Shown here: positions 1 to 9,163 of the stretch, piece after piece
Layout: each line of letters begins with the position of its first letter
How positions within the stretch are numbered: the first letter of the stretch is position 1
NCBI RefSeq assembly: GCF_025457425.1
Contig: NZ_JAMXIA010000001.1
Location: 3,705,955 to 3,769,954, forward strand
Reading direction: 5' to 3'
Origin: Chryseobacterium foetidum
GTDB taxonomy: Bacteria; Bacteroidota; Bacteroidia; Flavobacteriales; Weeksellaceae
DNA length: 64,000 bases
The notes under the pieces: model-generated
The model's input: the letters and a program-made list of their open reading frames with translations, nothing else
What the model was told of the DNA's origin: nothing
Database searches by the model: none
Program-made: the position numbers and the translations under genes

Positions 1-186
1 GTTCTGCATAAAAGCATCCTTATTTCCGTAAATATTGGCTCCTTTATTAATTCCGCCAAGCAAAATTCGCTTGATAATAGAAAGGCCGACATCTGATGTC
101 GCGAGGGTAGTGCAGGATTGAACAGAAGTGGTAATTATAGCACCTGTTCCTAAAATTAAACCTGCAGCGATTATATATTTTTTCAT
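1..186 (-). CDS. DUF4197-family protein, N-terminal part (runs off window edge)
   Basis: Only the first 62 codons are present; the frame is open to base 1. The start is the ATG at 186-184. It begins with a short positively charged and hydrophobic stretch ending in TTSVQSC, which fits a lipoprotein signal with Cys25 as the lipidated residue, and continues with TTLATSDVGLSIIKRILL, which I recognise as the start of DUF4197 proteins of Bacteroidota. Their function is not established. A TAnnTTTG element lies just upstream (213-220). Family assignment rests on recall of the N-terminal pattern because the bulk of the domain is outside the window. Confidence 0.75.
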   Translation of the reverse strand, partial: MKKYIIAAGLILGTGAIITTSVQSCTTLATSDVGLSIIKRILLGGINKGANIYGNKDAFMQN

Positions 187-212
187 AACTCAGTTTAAAT
201 GAAATCAGATTT

Positions 213-220
213 CAAATATA
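213..220 (-). promoter_or_regulatory. -7 promoter element for the DUF4197 gene
   Basis: The minus strand reads TATATTTG, an exact match to the Bacteroidota TAnnTTTG element, 26 bases before the ATG. No convincing -33 TTG lies at the usual distance. Confidence 0.55.
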
Positions 221-523
221 GCACCAAAATATATTATTTGAAAATGTACATTGACTGACGAAGTAATTTCTACCACACAAATGTTAAAAATCGTTCAAAT
301 ATTTTAACATTCTCCGAGTTTTTGCAACCTTGAAACTGTTTTTTGGGGGAACAATTGCTTCTTTAAGACAAATTAAAGATCAAAAATGATGTAAAATTGA
401 TAATTTTTTCTTCTTATATTAACGAAATGTTAATAGATATAAGTTTTATATTGCTTAATTTTAGGAAGATATGTTAAAAAACTAATTTCTTTAAGTAAAA
501 TTAACAGGATTGAATTTTTTTTT
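221..523. other. AT-rich intergenic region without a gene
   Basis: This stretch separates the divergent DUF4197 and susC genes. It is very AT-rich, has no plausible reading frame, and shows no strong hairpin. It probably holds only upstream promoter and regulator-binding sequence for the glycan locus; no regulator gene of the SusR, HTCS or ECF type is visible within the window. Confidence 0.5.
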
Positions 524-531
524 TATTTTTG
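524..531 (+). promoter_or_regulatory. -7 promoter element of the susC operon
   Basis: TATTTTTG matches TAnnTTTG exactly. It lies 52 bases before the susC ATG, giving a 5' leader of roughly 45 nt. The nearest TTG (510-512) is too close to be a standard -33 element, so the promoter may need an activator. Confidence 0.55.
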
Positions 532-583
532 AATTTAATGTCTTTTTTTGAGATAAAGAAACAAACAAGAAAATTGAAACTAT

Positions 584-3409
584 ATGAAACAAAAAAATTT
601 AAAGTATTCCACCCTCATTGCGGTTCTCTACTTCGGTATGAACGTCAACGGGCAGACTACCCCTCAGGACACTATTCCCAGAGAGAACAAAATCGAGGAG
701 GTGGTGATGATTGGGTATGGTACCGCCAAGAAGAGAGATCTTACGGGATCAATCGCTAAGGTGGATGGTAGTGAAGTGGCGGATAAACCCGCAGCTAATC
801 CAGTAAATGCTTTGCAAGGTAAGGTAGCTGGTCTATCTGTAGTTAATTCTGGACAGCCAGGATCACAAGCTGATGTGAGAATTAGAGGAACAGTAACCAT
901 CAATGGGGTGAACCCAGTCTATATTGTAGATGGTGTTTTCGCAAATAATATTGATTTTTTAAATCCAGCAGATATCGAATCTATGGAAATTTTAAAAGAT
1001 CCTTCCTCATTGGCAATCTTTGGTAGTAGAGGTGCAAATGGAGCTATTATCGTGACTACAAAAAGGGGGAAATCAGGAAGAACTTCTGTGAGTCTTTCAT
1101 CTTCGTTCGGTGTAAAATCATTGGATAACAGACCGAATATTACTAACTCAGCAGGTTTCAAAACTTTATACAATGAAGATTTAGCCAATCAGGGATTAGC
1201 ACCTTATAATTTATTTAATATTTTTAATGCAGATACCAATTGGGTAGACGAAATCCGTGAAAAAGGTGCAACTATACAACAACATAATGTTACTATTGCT
1301 AATGGAAGTGAAAAAAATAGGATGAGCTTTTCTTTTGGTTACCAAAAAGAGCAAGGTTCTATAAAGTATGAAGATTATGAGAGATTGACATTTAAGTTTA
1401 ATGATGATCTAAAAATAACAAAAGGTCTAAGAGCCGGTTTTGGTTTCACAGGGGCTTATGCTAAGTTGCCACAGATCAGAAGTTTTAGTTCAGCTTTAAA
1501 TGCAACTCCGGTAGTTTCTCCCACAAATAGCATCGATGGTGAGTATTTTGGATTATATAATTCATTACCACAACAATTGGGTGCTGCTCAAATAGGAAAT
1601 CCTTTAGCTTTGGTAGAAGGGCACAGATACACACAGCTTAATAAAGATTTTCAGTTTAACCCTAATGCCTATTTAGAATTTGATTTTGCTAAACATTTCA
1701 CTTTTCGTTCAAATTATTTTCTGACGTACAGAAATGGTACGGGCAGAGGTTACGAACCAATATTTAATGTATACATTCCAGAATCAAATACAATTTCTCC
1801 TTATTCAGGAAGACTTTTATCTACAGTCAATCAATTTGAAAATAGAGATTTGTCTTTTCAACAGAATCAGTTATTGACCTACAAAAACAAATTTGGAGAT
1901 CATGATTTAACTTTGATGGCAGGTTTTGAAACTATAAACCGCGAGTATTCTAGTATGTCGGGCAACGCAAAAAGTAGTTTGGCAAACCCTCTGGGACAAA
2001 TGCCAAATAACCCAAGATTTTGGTATTTAAATTCTGATTACGTAGATCCTATTACAAAGCAGGTGAATACAAGCCAATACAGACAGAAACAGGTTTCATA
2101 TTTTGGTCGTATGCTTTATAGTTTTAATAATAAATATATGTTGAATGCGTCTTTGCGTAACGATGGTTCATCAATGTTGGCGCCAGGTAATAGATTTGAC
2201 TGGTTCTGGTCTGTAGGTGCAGCTTGGGAAGTTACTAAGGAAGACTTTCTTAAAGGAAACGATGTAATCAGCTACTTAAAATTAAAAGGTTCATATGGTG
2301 ATTTAGGAAACCAATTTACACCTTATAGTTATTTCGGATATCCTGTATATGTAGAAGGGGGAACTGGTGTTTTCAACGGCAATCTTTATCCGGCATTTGT
2401 AAAACAATATGAAGAAGCAGACGATCTTAGTTGGGAGCATCTAAAATCTTACGAATTTGGGTTTGAATCATCATTTGTAAACAAAAAATTATCTTTAGAA
2501 GCTACATATTACAATAAAAAGACTCAAGATTTATTGAACTATGTAATTGGTAATCCTAACTTTTTTATGAATTCTGGATCTATAGAATCTAAAGGATTTG
2601 AATTTACCGCAGGTTGGAAAGATAATCTTGGAGAAAACTTCAGCTATTATGTTAATGGTAATTTAACAACTACAAAAACAAAGGTATTAAATACTTTAGA
2701 AGATGGATATCAAACATTTTATGGACCAGCAATATTTAAAGCAGGACTTCCTGTAGGAGCTTTCTACGGATATGTTGTAGATGGTCTTTATCAATCGTAT
2801 GCAGATATTCTTGGTTCACCTGCCTCTACAATTGGTGATGTAGGCCCAGGAGATTTTAAGTATAAAGATATTAATGGGGATGGTAAGATTACTCCCGATG
2901 ACCGTACTATGATTGGAAATCCTACACCGGATTTTACTTATGGATTTAGTGTTGGTGCCGATTACAAAGGGTTTTTCCTGAATGCAGATTTCTATGGGGT
3001 TTATGGAAACGAAGTTTTCAGAGATTGGGGTAACGGAAACTCCTTCGCACCATTTAATTATCGTGAAGAAAGATTAGAAAGATGGACAGGTGCCGGTACT
3101 TCTAATTGGGAACCAAGAAGTTTTTCCGGAAACGCTTACAATAGAGAAAATTCAACTTATATGATTGAAGATGGAAGCTTTTTCAGAATTAGAAACGTAC
3201 AGTTAGGATACAATTTTGATTCAGAATTGGTATCAAGATATAAACTGCAAGGTTTAAAACTTTATTTTAATGTTCAAAATTTGAAAACTTGGGATAAGGT
3301 AAATGGTTTCACACCAGAATTTGGCGGATCAGCAACTCAGTTTGGAGTAAATACGAGTGGTTATCCAAATCCACGAATTGTAAGCTTTGGTGTTAATGCA
3401 ACTTTTTAA
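584..3409 (+). CDS. SusC/RagA-family TonB-dependent outer-membrane transporter
   Basis: A 941-residue outer-membrane channel that imports oligosaccharides using TonB energy, working as a lidded complex with the SusD protein encoded 11 bases downstream. A signal peptide occupies about residues 1-23, ending NVNGQ. It is followed almost directly by the TonB-box-like EEVVMIGYG and the plug domain (about 50-165, with IRGTVTINGVNPVYIVDG and the RGANGAIIVTTKRG end). The rest is the beta-barrel, ending in an aromatic residue (NATF). The carboxypeptidase-regulatory-like N-terminal extension present in many SusC proteins is absent. Position at the head of the operon with glycanase genes makes a glucan substrate likely, but the sequence alone does not fix the ligand. 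Confidence 0.95.
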   Translation: MKQKNLKYSTLIAVLYFGMNVNGQTTPQDTIPRENKIEEVVMIGYGTAKKRDLTGSIAKVDGSEVADKPAANPVNALQGKVAGLSVVNSGQPGSQADVRIRGTVTINGVNPVYIVDGVFANNIDFLNPADIESMEILKDPSSLAIFGSRGANGAIIVTTKRGKSGRTSVSLSSSFGVKSLDNRPNITNSAGFKTLYNEDLANQGLAPYNLFNIFNADTNWVDEIREKGATIQQHNVTIANGSEKNRMSFSFGYQKEQGSIKYEDYERLTFKFNDDLKITKGLRAGFGFTGAYAKLPQIRSFSSALNATPVVSPTNSIDGEYFGLYNSLPQQLGAAQIGNPLALVEGHRYTQLNKDFQFNPNAYLEFDFAKHFTFRSNYFLTYRNGTGRGYEPIFNVYIPESNTISPYSGRLLSTVNQFENRDLSFQQNQLLTYKNKFGDHDLTLMAGFETINREYSSMSGNAKSSLANPLGQMPNNPRFWYLNSDYVDPITKQVNTSQYRQKQVSYFGRMLYSFNNKYMLNASLRNDGSSMLAPGNRFDWFWSVGAAWEVTKEDFLKGNDVISYLKLKGSYGDLGNQFTPYSYFGYPVYVEGGTGVFNGNLYPAFVKQYEEADDLSWEHLKSYEFGFESSFVNKKLSLEATYYNKKTQDLLNYVIGNPNFFMNSGSIESKGFEFTAGWKDNLGENFSYYVNGNLTTTKTKVLNTLEDGYQTFYGPAIFKAGLPVGAFYGYVVDGLYQSYADILGSPASTIGDVGPGDFKYKDINGDGKITPDDRTMIGNPTPDFTYGFSVGADYKGFFLNADFYGVYGNEVFRDWGNGNSFAPFNYREERLERWTGAGTSNWEPRSFSGNAYNRENSTYMIEDGSFFRIRNVQLGYNFDSELVSRYKLQGLKLYFNVQNLKTWDKVNGFTPEFGGSATQFGVNTSGYPNPRIVSFGVNATF

Positions 3410-3420
3410 AAATTGAAAAA

Positions 3421-4911
3421 ATGAAATTAAATTATAAAAAAATATTATTTGCAGGTGCATTGTCTGTTGCTGCTTTGTCATTGAATAGCTGTGGTGATGA
3501 GTGGTTAGACGAAAGACCATTAGGAAGACCTGTAGGCGAAGAAGTTCCCATTGGCGGTTTTGAATCTTTAGCATTTGGTCTCTATGCAAGTTTAAGAACA
3601 GAAGGTGGCGTAAGTGATTTTTCTTATGTCTGGACACATTGTATACGTGCTGATGATAACGAAAAGGGGAGTACTACTACCGATGGTGCAACAGATGGTA
3701 ATGTATTCAATAATTTTGGTTATGTTGCTACAAATGGAAACATTTTAAGTGATTGGAATGGTCACTATAAAATTATTTATGATTGTAATGAATTAATTAA
3801 TACTGCTATTGCATCAGGTGATACTTCTGCAGGAACACTTACAAACATTGCAGAAGCTAAAGCAATCAGAGCATTTTGCTACTTCGAGTTAAGAAGAGAT
3901 TTTGGTTCAGTGCCAATCAATTTAAAAACGATTGATATTCCACAGGATGAAATTGCTCCTAAAAGTACTATTGCACAAGTTGATGAGCAAATAATCAAAG
4001 ATCTTACAGAAGCGGAAGCAGCTCTTCCTGTACAGTGGACAAGTGCTTATCTAGGCAGAGCTAATAAAGGTATGGCAAACACCTTACTTGCAAAAATATA
4101 TCTTTACCAAAACAATTGGGCAAAAGCTTTAGAGTACTCTGAAAAGGTTATAAATTCAGGTGTCTATATCTTGAATTCTTCTTATGACAATGAATTTACA
4201 AAAGCAGGTAACAATTCTAAAGAATCTATTTTTGAAATTCAGAAAGCTTATGATTTTCCTACCAAGTACACAAACAATTTTTATGAGTCACAAGGTGTGA
4301 GAGGTAGTGGAACTTGGGATTTAGGTTGGGGCTTTAATGTACCTTCTAATGGTCTTGTTAATGCTTATGAAACAGGAGATGTCAGAAAACAAACAACAAT
4401 CTTAGTATCAGGTGGTCCCGATATATATAATTCAGCAGGATACACTTTGCCAGCAGGCCCAAACAACCCAAATCCTGTTTTAGCACAACAATATTGGAAT
4501 GGAAAAGCATATACATTGCCAGCTGAAAGAATTCAGTATGCTCAAAACAAAAACCATTGGGAAAATATTAAAATTTTACGGTACGCAGATGTTATTTTGA
4601 TTGCTTCTGAAGCTGCTAATGAACTCGGTCAAACTGGAAAGGCAACAACTTATCTTAATATGATCAGAACGAGAGCAAACCTTGGGGCTACACCAGCATC
4701 TAACCAAGCTGCCCTTAGAACGGCGATCAAGAATGAGAGAAGAATTGAATTTGCTATGGAGTTTGAACGCTTCTATGATTTAGTAAGATGGGGTGATGCG
4801 ATTACTGTTCTATCAACCCAAGGTTATTCTGATAGAAATAAACATTTTCCTATTCCTCAGCAGGCTATTGACAAAGCTCAAGGTGTTTTAGTTCAGAATC
4901 CTAATTATTAA
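3421..4911 (+). CDS. SusD/RagB-family nutrient-binding lipoprotein
   Basis: A 496-residue surface lipoprotein that forms the substrate-binding lid over the SusC barrel. The N-terminus is a lipoprotein signal with lipobox LNSC and Cys24 as the lipidated residue. The helical SusD core follows (IAEAKAIRAFCYFELRRDFG near 140), and the C-terminal SusD/RagB signature NERRIEFAMEFERFYDLVRW is intact near 440-460. Translation probably follows susC closely because the gap is only 11 bases. The ligand cannot be read from sequence; the downstream enzymes point to a glucan. Confidence 0.95.
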   Translation: MKLNYKKILFAGALSVAALSLNSCGDEWLDERPLGRPVGEEVPIGGFESLAFGLYASLRTEGGVSDFSYVWTHCIRADDNEKGSTTTDGATDGNVFNNFGYVATNGNILSDWNGHYKIIYDCNELINTAIASGDTSAGTLTNIAEAKAIRAFCYFELRRDFGSVPINLKTIDIPQDEIAPKSTIAQVDEQIIKDLTEAEAALPVQWTSAYLGRANKGMANTLLAKIYLYQNNWAKALEYSEKVINSGVYILNSSYDNEFTKAGNNSKESIFEIQKAYDFPTKYTNNFYESQGVRGSGTWDLGWGFNVPSNGLVNAYETGDVRKQTTILVSGGPDIYNSAGYTLPAGPNNPNPVLAQQYWNGKAYTLPAERIQYAQNKNHWENIKILRYADVILIASEAANELGQTGKATTYLNMIRTRANLGATPASNQAALRTAIKNERRIEFAMEFERFYDLVRWGDAITVLSTQGYSDRNKHFPIPQQAIDKAQGVLVQNPNY

Positions 4912-4922
4912 TTAATTATACA

Positions 4923-5765
4923 ATGAAAAATATAATCAAAATTTTTAGCATCTTCTCGGTAGGAATAATAGTTTTTTCTTGTCAAGATTTAGAACGACCA
5001 GAATTGGAAGACAGTTTTCCAAAGGATGCGAATGCTCCAGGCGGACCGCTGAAATTTTATGCAGCATTTGATGGGGCTACTCCTAATCCGCTGATGAACG
5101 CGGTAGACAGCATACGTGCTAAATTTCCTTCTAGTAATCCTTTACAGACAATTGACGGCCCTGCTAGTAAGGCAATTCAAGGTGCCAAATACAAGTATGT
5201 TAAATATTCAAGTGCAAATGATTTTGCTCAAAATGCAAAAAGTTTCACAGTGTCCGTTTGGGTAAAAAAAGGAAATATTGCCACCGATCATGTTTTCAGT
5301 TTGCCATCTCCGGCAGATTATCACTGGTCAGCAGCTTCAATGTTTCTTCTTTCAGAAGGTAGTGTAGCTGCACCAATATTAAAATTCTTCGTTAAAGATT
5401 CTGTTGGAGAAAAGTGGTTTGAATGGGTAGGTGCCAATACAGTTACAGGTCTTTATGATGGAAATTGGCATCATTTAGCATTTGTTTACAATGCAACATC
5501 CTCGCAAATGACAATGTATAAAGACGGTGTTGCACATCCTAATGCACCTGTTTGGACAGGACATGGTAATGTAAGCCTTGAAGCATCAAAAATCACTGGA
5601 TTGAAGATTGGTGCCGGACCACAGGAATTTACTCAGGCTCAGATTGATACCGGAGGTGATGATTGGTTGAAAAACTCCTGGACTGGCGGAATAGATCAGT
5701 TCAGAATGTACACAACTGCATTAACATCAGCGGAGGTTACAAACTTATTTAATAAGAAAAAATAA
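4923..5765 (+). CDS. LamG/concanavalin-like domain lipoprotein, probable surface glycan-binding protein
   Basis: A 280-residue lipoprotein (lipobox VFSC, Cys20). From about residue 85 to the end it has the features of a LamG-like jelly-roll domain: SFTVSVWVKKGN, the DGNWHHLAFVYN strand, MYKDG and the closing GGIDQFRMYTTALTSAEV. It occupies the third position after susCD, where glycan loci usually encode the SusE/F-like surface glycan-binding protein. That role is inferred from position, export signal and fold; no catalytic motif is seen. The gene ends 3 bases before the next start. Confidence 0.8.
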   Translation: MKNIIKIFSIFSVGIIVFSCQDLERPELEDSFPKDANAPGGPLKFYAAFDGATPNPLMNAVDSIRAKFPSSNPLQTIDGPASKAIQGAKYKYVKYSSANDFAQNAKSFTVSVWVKKGNIATDHVFSLPSPADYHWSAASMFLLSEGSVAAPILKFFVKDSVGEKWFEWVGANTVTGLYDGNWHHLAFVYNATSSQMTMYKDGVAHPNAPVWTGHGNVSLEASKITGLKIGAGPQEFTQAQIDTGGDDWLKNSWTGGIDQFRMYTTALTSAEVTNLFNKKK

Positions 5766-5768
5766 TTG

Positions 5769-7154
5769 ATGTCAAAAAAATCAATATTAATTATTACAAC
5801 TGCCATATTTTTATGTGGCAGTTGTTCTTCTGATAATACACAACTTCAGGAACCGACGAATGATATCCCCTCCACACCCGTCAACAACTACACAGACACC
5901 CAACTCCTCGAGATGGTGCAGAAAGATGCCCTGAAATATTTTTGGGATTATGCAGAAAGCAATTCAAAACTGGCCAGAGAAAGATACCACACCGATAATC
6001 CGGGACAAGATGCTAACGTCGTTTCGGCGGGAGGATCTGGTTTTGGATTAATGACAATTTTGGTAGGTATCAAAAATGGTTATGTGACGAAAGCGGATGC
6101 CGTTTCAAGATTATCTACAGCACTCAATTTTCTGCAGAATGCCAACAGATTCCACGGTGCATGGCCTCACTGGATGAATGGCACAACCGGACAGGTAATT
6201 CCTTTCAGTCCACAGGACGATGGTGGCGACCTTGTAGAAACGGCGTTTTTGGCTCAGGGACTGATTTGCGTACGAGAGTACTTCAAAAACTCATCAGATT
6301 CTGCCGAACTTGCCCTTTCTCAAAAAGCAGATACTCTTTTCAAAGGAATCGAGTGGAGTTGGTACACCAAAGGAGAAAACACTTTGTATTGGCACTGGTC
6401 TCCGAATTATAATTTCCAGATGAATATGCAGCTCAAAGGTTTCGACGAAACCTTAATTACGTATGTAATGGCAGCTGCTTCACCCACTTTTACAATTACC
6501 AAACCTGTTTATACGCAAGGTTGGGCACGCAATGGAAATATTGTAAACGGAGGAAGCGTTTACGGAAATTCTGTAGTTGTCGCGCACAACGGGGCTGCTG
6601 GAAGCATCGGGCCAATGTTCTGGTCGCACTATTCGTTTTTAGGTTTGGATCCACGAGGTCTCACGGACGATTATGTAAATTATGGTACGGCAACTGCCAA
6701 CCATGCAAAAATAATGTATCAGTATTCCGTTGCCAATCCAAAAGGGTGGCAGGGATACAATTCCAAAAGCTGGGGACTGACAGCAAGCTATTCACGTAAT
6801 GCCGACGGTTCAACGGGATATGCAGCTCACCAACCCAACAATGATTTGGGAGTGATTACGCCAACAGCCGCACTTTCAAATATGCCTTATACGCCAACTG
6901 AAAGTATGAATATGCTGAGATTTTTATACAACGAAAATTACAGCAAATACATCGGTGTTGCAGGTCCTTATGATGCGTACTCAGTGCATTATAACTGGGT
7001 GACTCCAAGATATCTGGCAATCGATCAGGGAACCATTGCTCCAATGATTGAAAACCATAAAAATCAGTTTCTGTGGAATCTCTTCATGAACGCCCCGGAT
7101 GTAAAGCAAGGTTTGATAAAATTAGGATTTCACTCAACTCAGCACGGGTTTTAA
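5769..7154 (+). CDS. PF10091 'glucoamylase family' lipoprotein, GH144-like
   Basis: A 461-residue exported enzyme of the PF10091 (alpha/alpha)6-barrel family, whose characterised members include GH144 endo-beta-1,2-glucanases. It has a lipobox (CGSC, Cys19) and the family block DALKYFWDYAESNSKLARER with its acidic residues, followed by GGSGFGLMTILVGI, GGDLVETAFLAQGL and the C-terminal DQGTIAPMIENHKNQFLWNL. I chose ATG 5769 rather than the TTG three bases earlier; it lies directly after the upstream stop. It is a close paralogue of the next gene. Substrate is inferred from family and locus; true glucoamylase (alpha) activity is not implied by the family name. Confidence 0.88.
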   Translation: MSKKSILIITTAIFLCGSCSSDNTQLQEPTNDIPSTPVNNYTDTQLLEMVQKDALKYFWDYAESNSKLARERYHTDNPGQDANVVSAGGSGFGLMTILVGIKNGYVTKADAVSRLSTALNFLQNANRFHGAWPHWMNGTTGQVIPFSPQDDGGDLVETAFLAQGLICVREYFKNSSDSAELALSQKADTLFKGIEWSWYTKGENTLYWHWSPNYNFQMNMQLKGFDETLITYVMAAASPTFTITKPVYTQGWARNGNIVNGGSVYGNSVVVAHNGAAGSIGPMFWSHYSFLGLDPRGLTDDYVNYGTATANHAKIMYQYSVANPKGWQGYNSKSWGLTASYSRNADGSTGYAAHQPNNDLGVITPTAALSNMPYTPTESMNMLRFLYNENYSKYIGVAGPYDAYSVHYNWVTPRYLAIDQGTIAPMIENHKNQFLWNLFMNAPDVKQGLIKLGFHSTQHGF

Positions 7155-7213
7155 TTCAAACAACTTTGTCAAAGTTTAAAATCTTTGACAAAGTTTTAAA
7201 ACTAAAATTTAAA

Positions 7214-8599
7214 ATGAAAAAATTAGCTCTTACAGGAATTGCAGCGTTTGCTTTAATTTCCTGCACAACCACTTCATCATCCACTCAAAATACTTCCCAA
7301 AATAATAAAGTTTCGGCAAGCATTTCAGACATACAGCTGATGGATAAAGTTCAGAAAGATGCTTTAAAATACTTCTGGGATTACGCCGAACCCAATTCCA
7401 AACTTGGAAGAGAGCGTTATCATGAAGACAATATTTATCCGGATAATGATAAGCATGTCATTACAACAGGAGGTTCAGGATTTGGTTTGGCAACCATTCT
7501 TGTCGGTGTAGAAAGAGGTTTTATTCCAAGAAAGGAAGCAGTAAAAAGACTCTCCATGATGATGGATTTCCTCGCAAAAGCAGACCGCCACAAAGGAGCA
7601 TGGTCACACTGGATTAACGGAGAAACTGGGAAAACCGTCCCTTTCGGAAAGAAAGACAACGGCGGAGATTTGGTGGAGACAGCTTTTTTGACCACGGGTA
7701 TCATTCAGGTTCGCGAATATTTCAAAAACGGAAATGCCGAAGAAAAAGCTTTAGCCAAAAAATGTGATGATCTCTGGAAAGGAATTCAGTGGAACTGGTA
7801 CACCAAAGGCGGCGAAAAAGTCCTTTACTGGCACTGGTCACCGGAATATCAGTGGGCAATGAATTTTCCGCTTCAGGGCTACAACGAATGTTTGATTACC
7901 TATATTCTTGCGGCTTCATCGCCAACTTATTCCATCGATGCTGAAACCTACTACAAAGGCTGGACGAGAAACGGAACCTACCTTTCAGACAAAGAAAAAT
8001 ACGGACTTCCAATGTTCGTCAAGCACAACGGAGCTGAAGAATATGGCGGTCCATTGTTTTGGGCGCATTATTCTTACATTGGTCTTGACCCGACGAATCT
8101 TTCGGATAAACTCATTAAAAATTATTTTGATTTAAATAAAAATCAGGTCTTGATCGATTACAAATACTGCGTCGAAAACCCAAAACAATGGAAAGGCTAC
8201 AGCGAAAATTACTGGGGTCTCACGGCAGGATATTCAAGGAACAAAGATGGTGGAGTAGGTTATGACGCCCATTTTCCGCAGAACGACCACGGTGTCATTA
8301 CGCCAACTGCGGCCTTAAGTAGTTTTCCGTACACGCCAAAAGAATCTATGAACTTTCTGAAATTTATTTACACTCAAAAACCTGAATTCATCGGATCTGC
8401 AGGACCTTACGATGCCACATCTATTCATTACAACAACTGGACGACCCCACGGTATCTAGCCATCGATCAGGGAACAATTGCCCCAATGATAGAAAACTAC
8501 CGCACCGGATTTTTGTGGAAATTATTTATGAATGCCCCCGAAATACAAAAAGGATTAAAAAAATTAAGCTTCAAATCAGAAAAATACAACATCAAATAA
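7214..8599 (+). CDS. PF10091 'glucoamylase family' lipoprotein, GH144-like, second copy
   Basis: A 461-residue paralogue of the preceding gene with the same blocks: DALKYFWDYAEPNSKLGRER, GGSGFGLATILVGV, GGDLVETAFLTTGI and DQGTIAPMIENYRTGFLWKL. The frame is open further upstream into the previous gene, but the ATG at 7214 gives a clean lipoprotein signal (FALISC, Cys17), so that start is preferred. Two adjacent exported copies suggest either different chain-length preference or different location; both keep the acidic residues of the N-terminal block. Likely cotranscribed with the genes before it. Confidence 0.88.
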   Translation: MKKLALTGIAAFALISCTTTSSSTQNTSQNNKVSASISDIQLMDKVQKDALKYFWDYAEPNSKLGRERYHEDNIYPDNDKHVITTGGSGFGLATILVGVERGFIPRKEAVKRLSMMMDFLAKADRHKGAWSHWINGETGKTVPFGKKDNGGDLVETAFLTTGIIQVREYFKNGNAEEKALAKKCDDLWKGIQWNWYTKGGEKVLYWHWSPEYQWAMNFPLQGYNECLITYILAASSPTYSIDAETYYKGWTRNGTYLSDKEKYGLPMFVKHNGAEEYGGPLFWAHYSYIGLDPTNLSDKLIKNYFDLNKNQVLIDYKYCVENPKQWKGYSENYWGLTAGYSRNKDGGVGYDAHFPQNDHGVITPTAALSSFPYTPKESMNFLKFIYTQKPEFIGSAGPYDATSIHYNNWTTPRYLAIDQGTIAPMIENYRTGFLWKLFMNAPEIQKGLKKLSFKSEKYNIK

Positions 8600-8659
8600 A
8601 CGTCAATTATGCGAAATGCTAATAGACAAAAGCTAAATATCATCAGCCAATTGCCTTTT

Positions 8660-8760
8660 AGGAGCTTAATCCCGCTATCCGCTGTATCTTTTTGTCACAG
8701 TCTCCGCTTCGCTGCGTCTGCAACAAAAAAGGATGCCGCTTCTATCGGGGCTAGTGATAA
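8660..8760. repeat. Composite hairpin element, family 1, copy A
   Basis: A roughly 100-base element: a left arm starting GGAGCTTAATCCCGC and containing CTATCCGCTGTATC, then TTTTTG, a variable loop with its own short stem, CAAAAAA, and a right arm GGATGCCGCTTCTATC ending GGGGCTAG. The same arms occur in inverted orientation at 53251-53355 with a different loop. The T/A tracts and parts of the arms pair, so it would fold when transcribed. No coding potential. Confidence 0.7.
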
Positions 8761-8827
8761 CTGACCGCCAAGAGTACAGAGCAGGTAGCCTGGAAAAGTT
8801 TCAAACCTTTACAGGGCTTACAAATTT

Positions 8828-9130
8828 GAAGTATAAACCCGCAGGGTTCAATTTGAATAGCCGTCGGTGAAACCGATGGAAAAAATAAAAGGTTATATTC
8901 AGAACCCTAAAAAGGTTCAATAATAATTATAACCAATGAAATGTGTTAAATTTAAAACTTTGACAGAGCGTACAAAATATTCATCGTTGTCATCGTCTTG
9001 AAATATAAAACCCGAAGGGTTCAATTTGAATAGCCGTCGGTGAAACCGATGGAAAAAAGAACAGCTCAAATTCAGAACCCTGAAAGGGTTCAATTTGAAT
9101 AACCGACCGTGCAGCCGATCGCAAAAAAAA
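8828..9130. repeat. Three copies of a ~55-base dispersed repeat
   Basis: Copies lie at about 8828-8885, 8999-9060 and 9069-9130, with a decayed fragment near 8898-8934. Each has an AACCC...GGGTT mini-hairpin, then CAATTTGAATA, then a CCGTCGGTGAAACCGATGG-type hairpin and an A-run. The third copy has diverged in the second hairpin with changes on both sides. The stretch between the glycanase and esterase genes holds no gene. Confidence 0.7.
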
Positions 9131-9163
9131 AATCAAACGGCTTTAGCCAAAATCTAAAGAAAT

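Noticed and set aside
529..759. Alternative frame overlapping the start of susC
   Set aside because: Out of frame with susC, low-complexity translation, and overlapped by a perfect SusC signal peptide and plug.
5769..8599. True alpha-glucan glucoamylases
   Set aside because: The family name is misleading; PF10091 proteins characterised as GH144 act on beta-1,2-glucan, and no GH15 motifs are seen.
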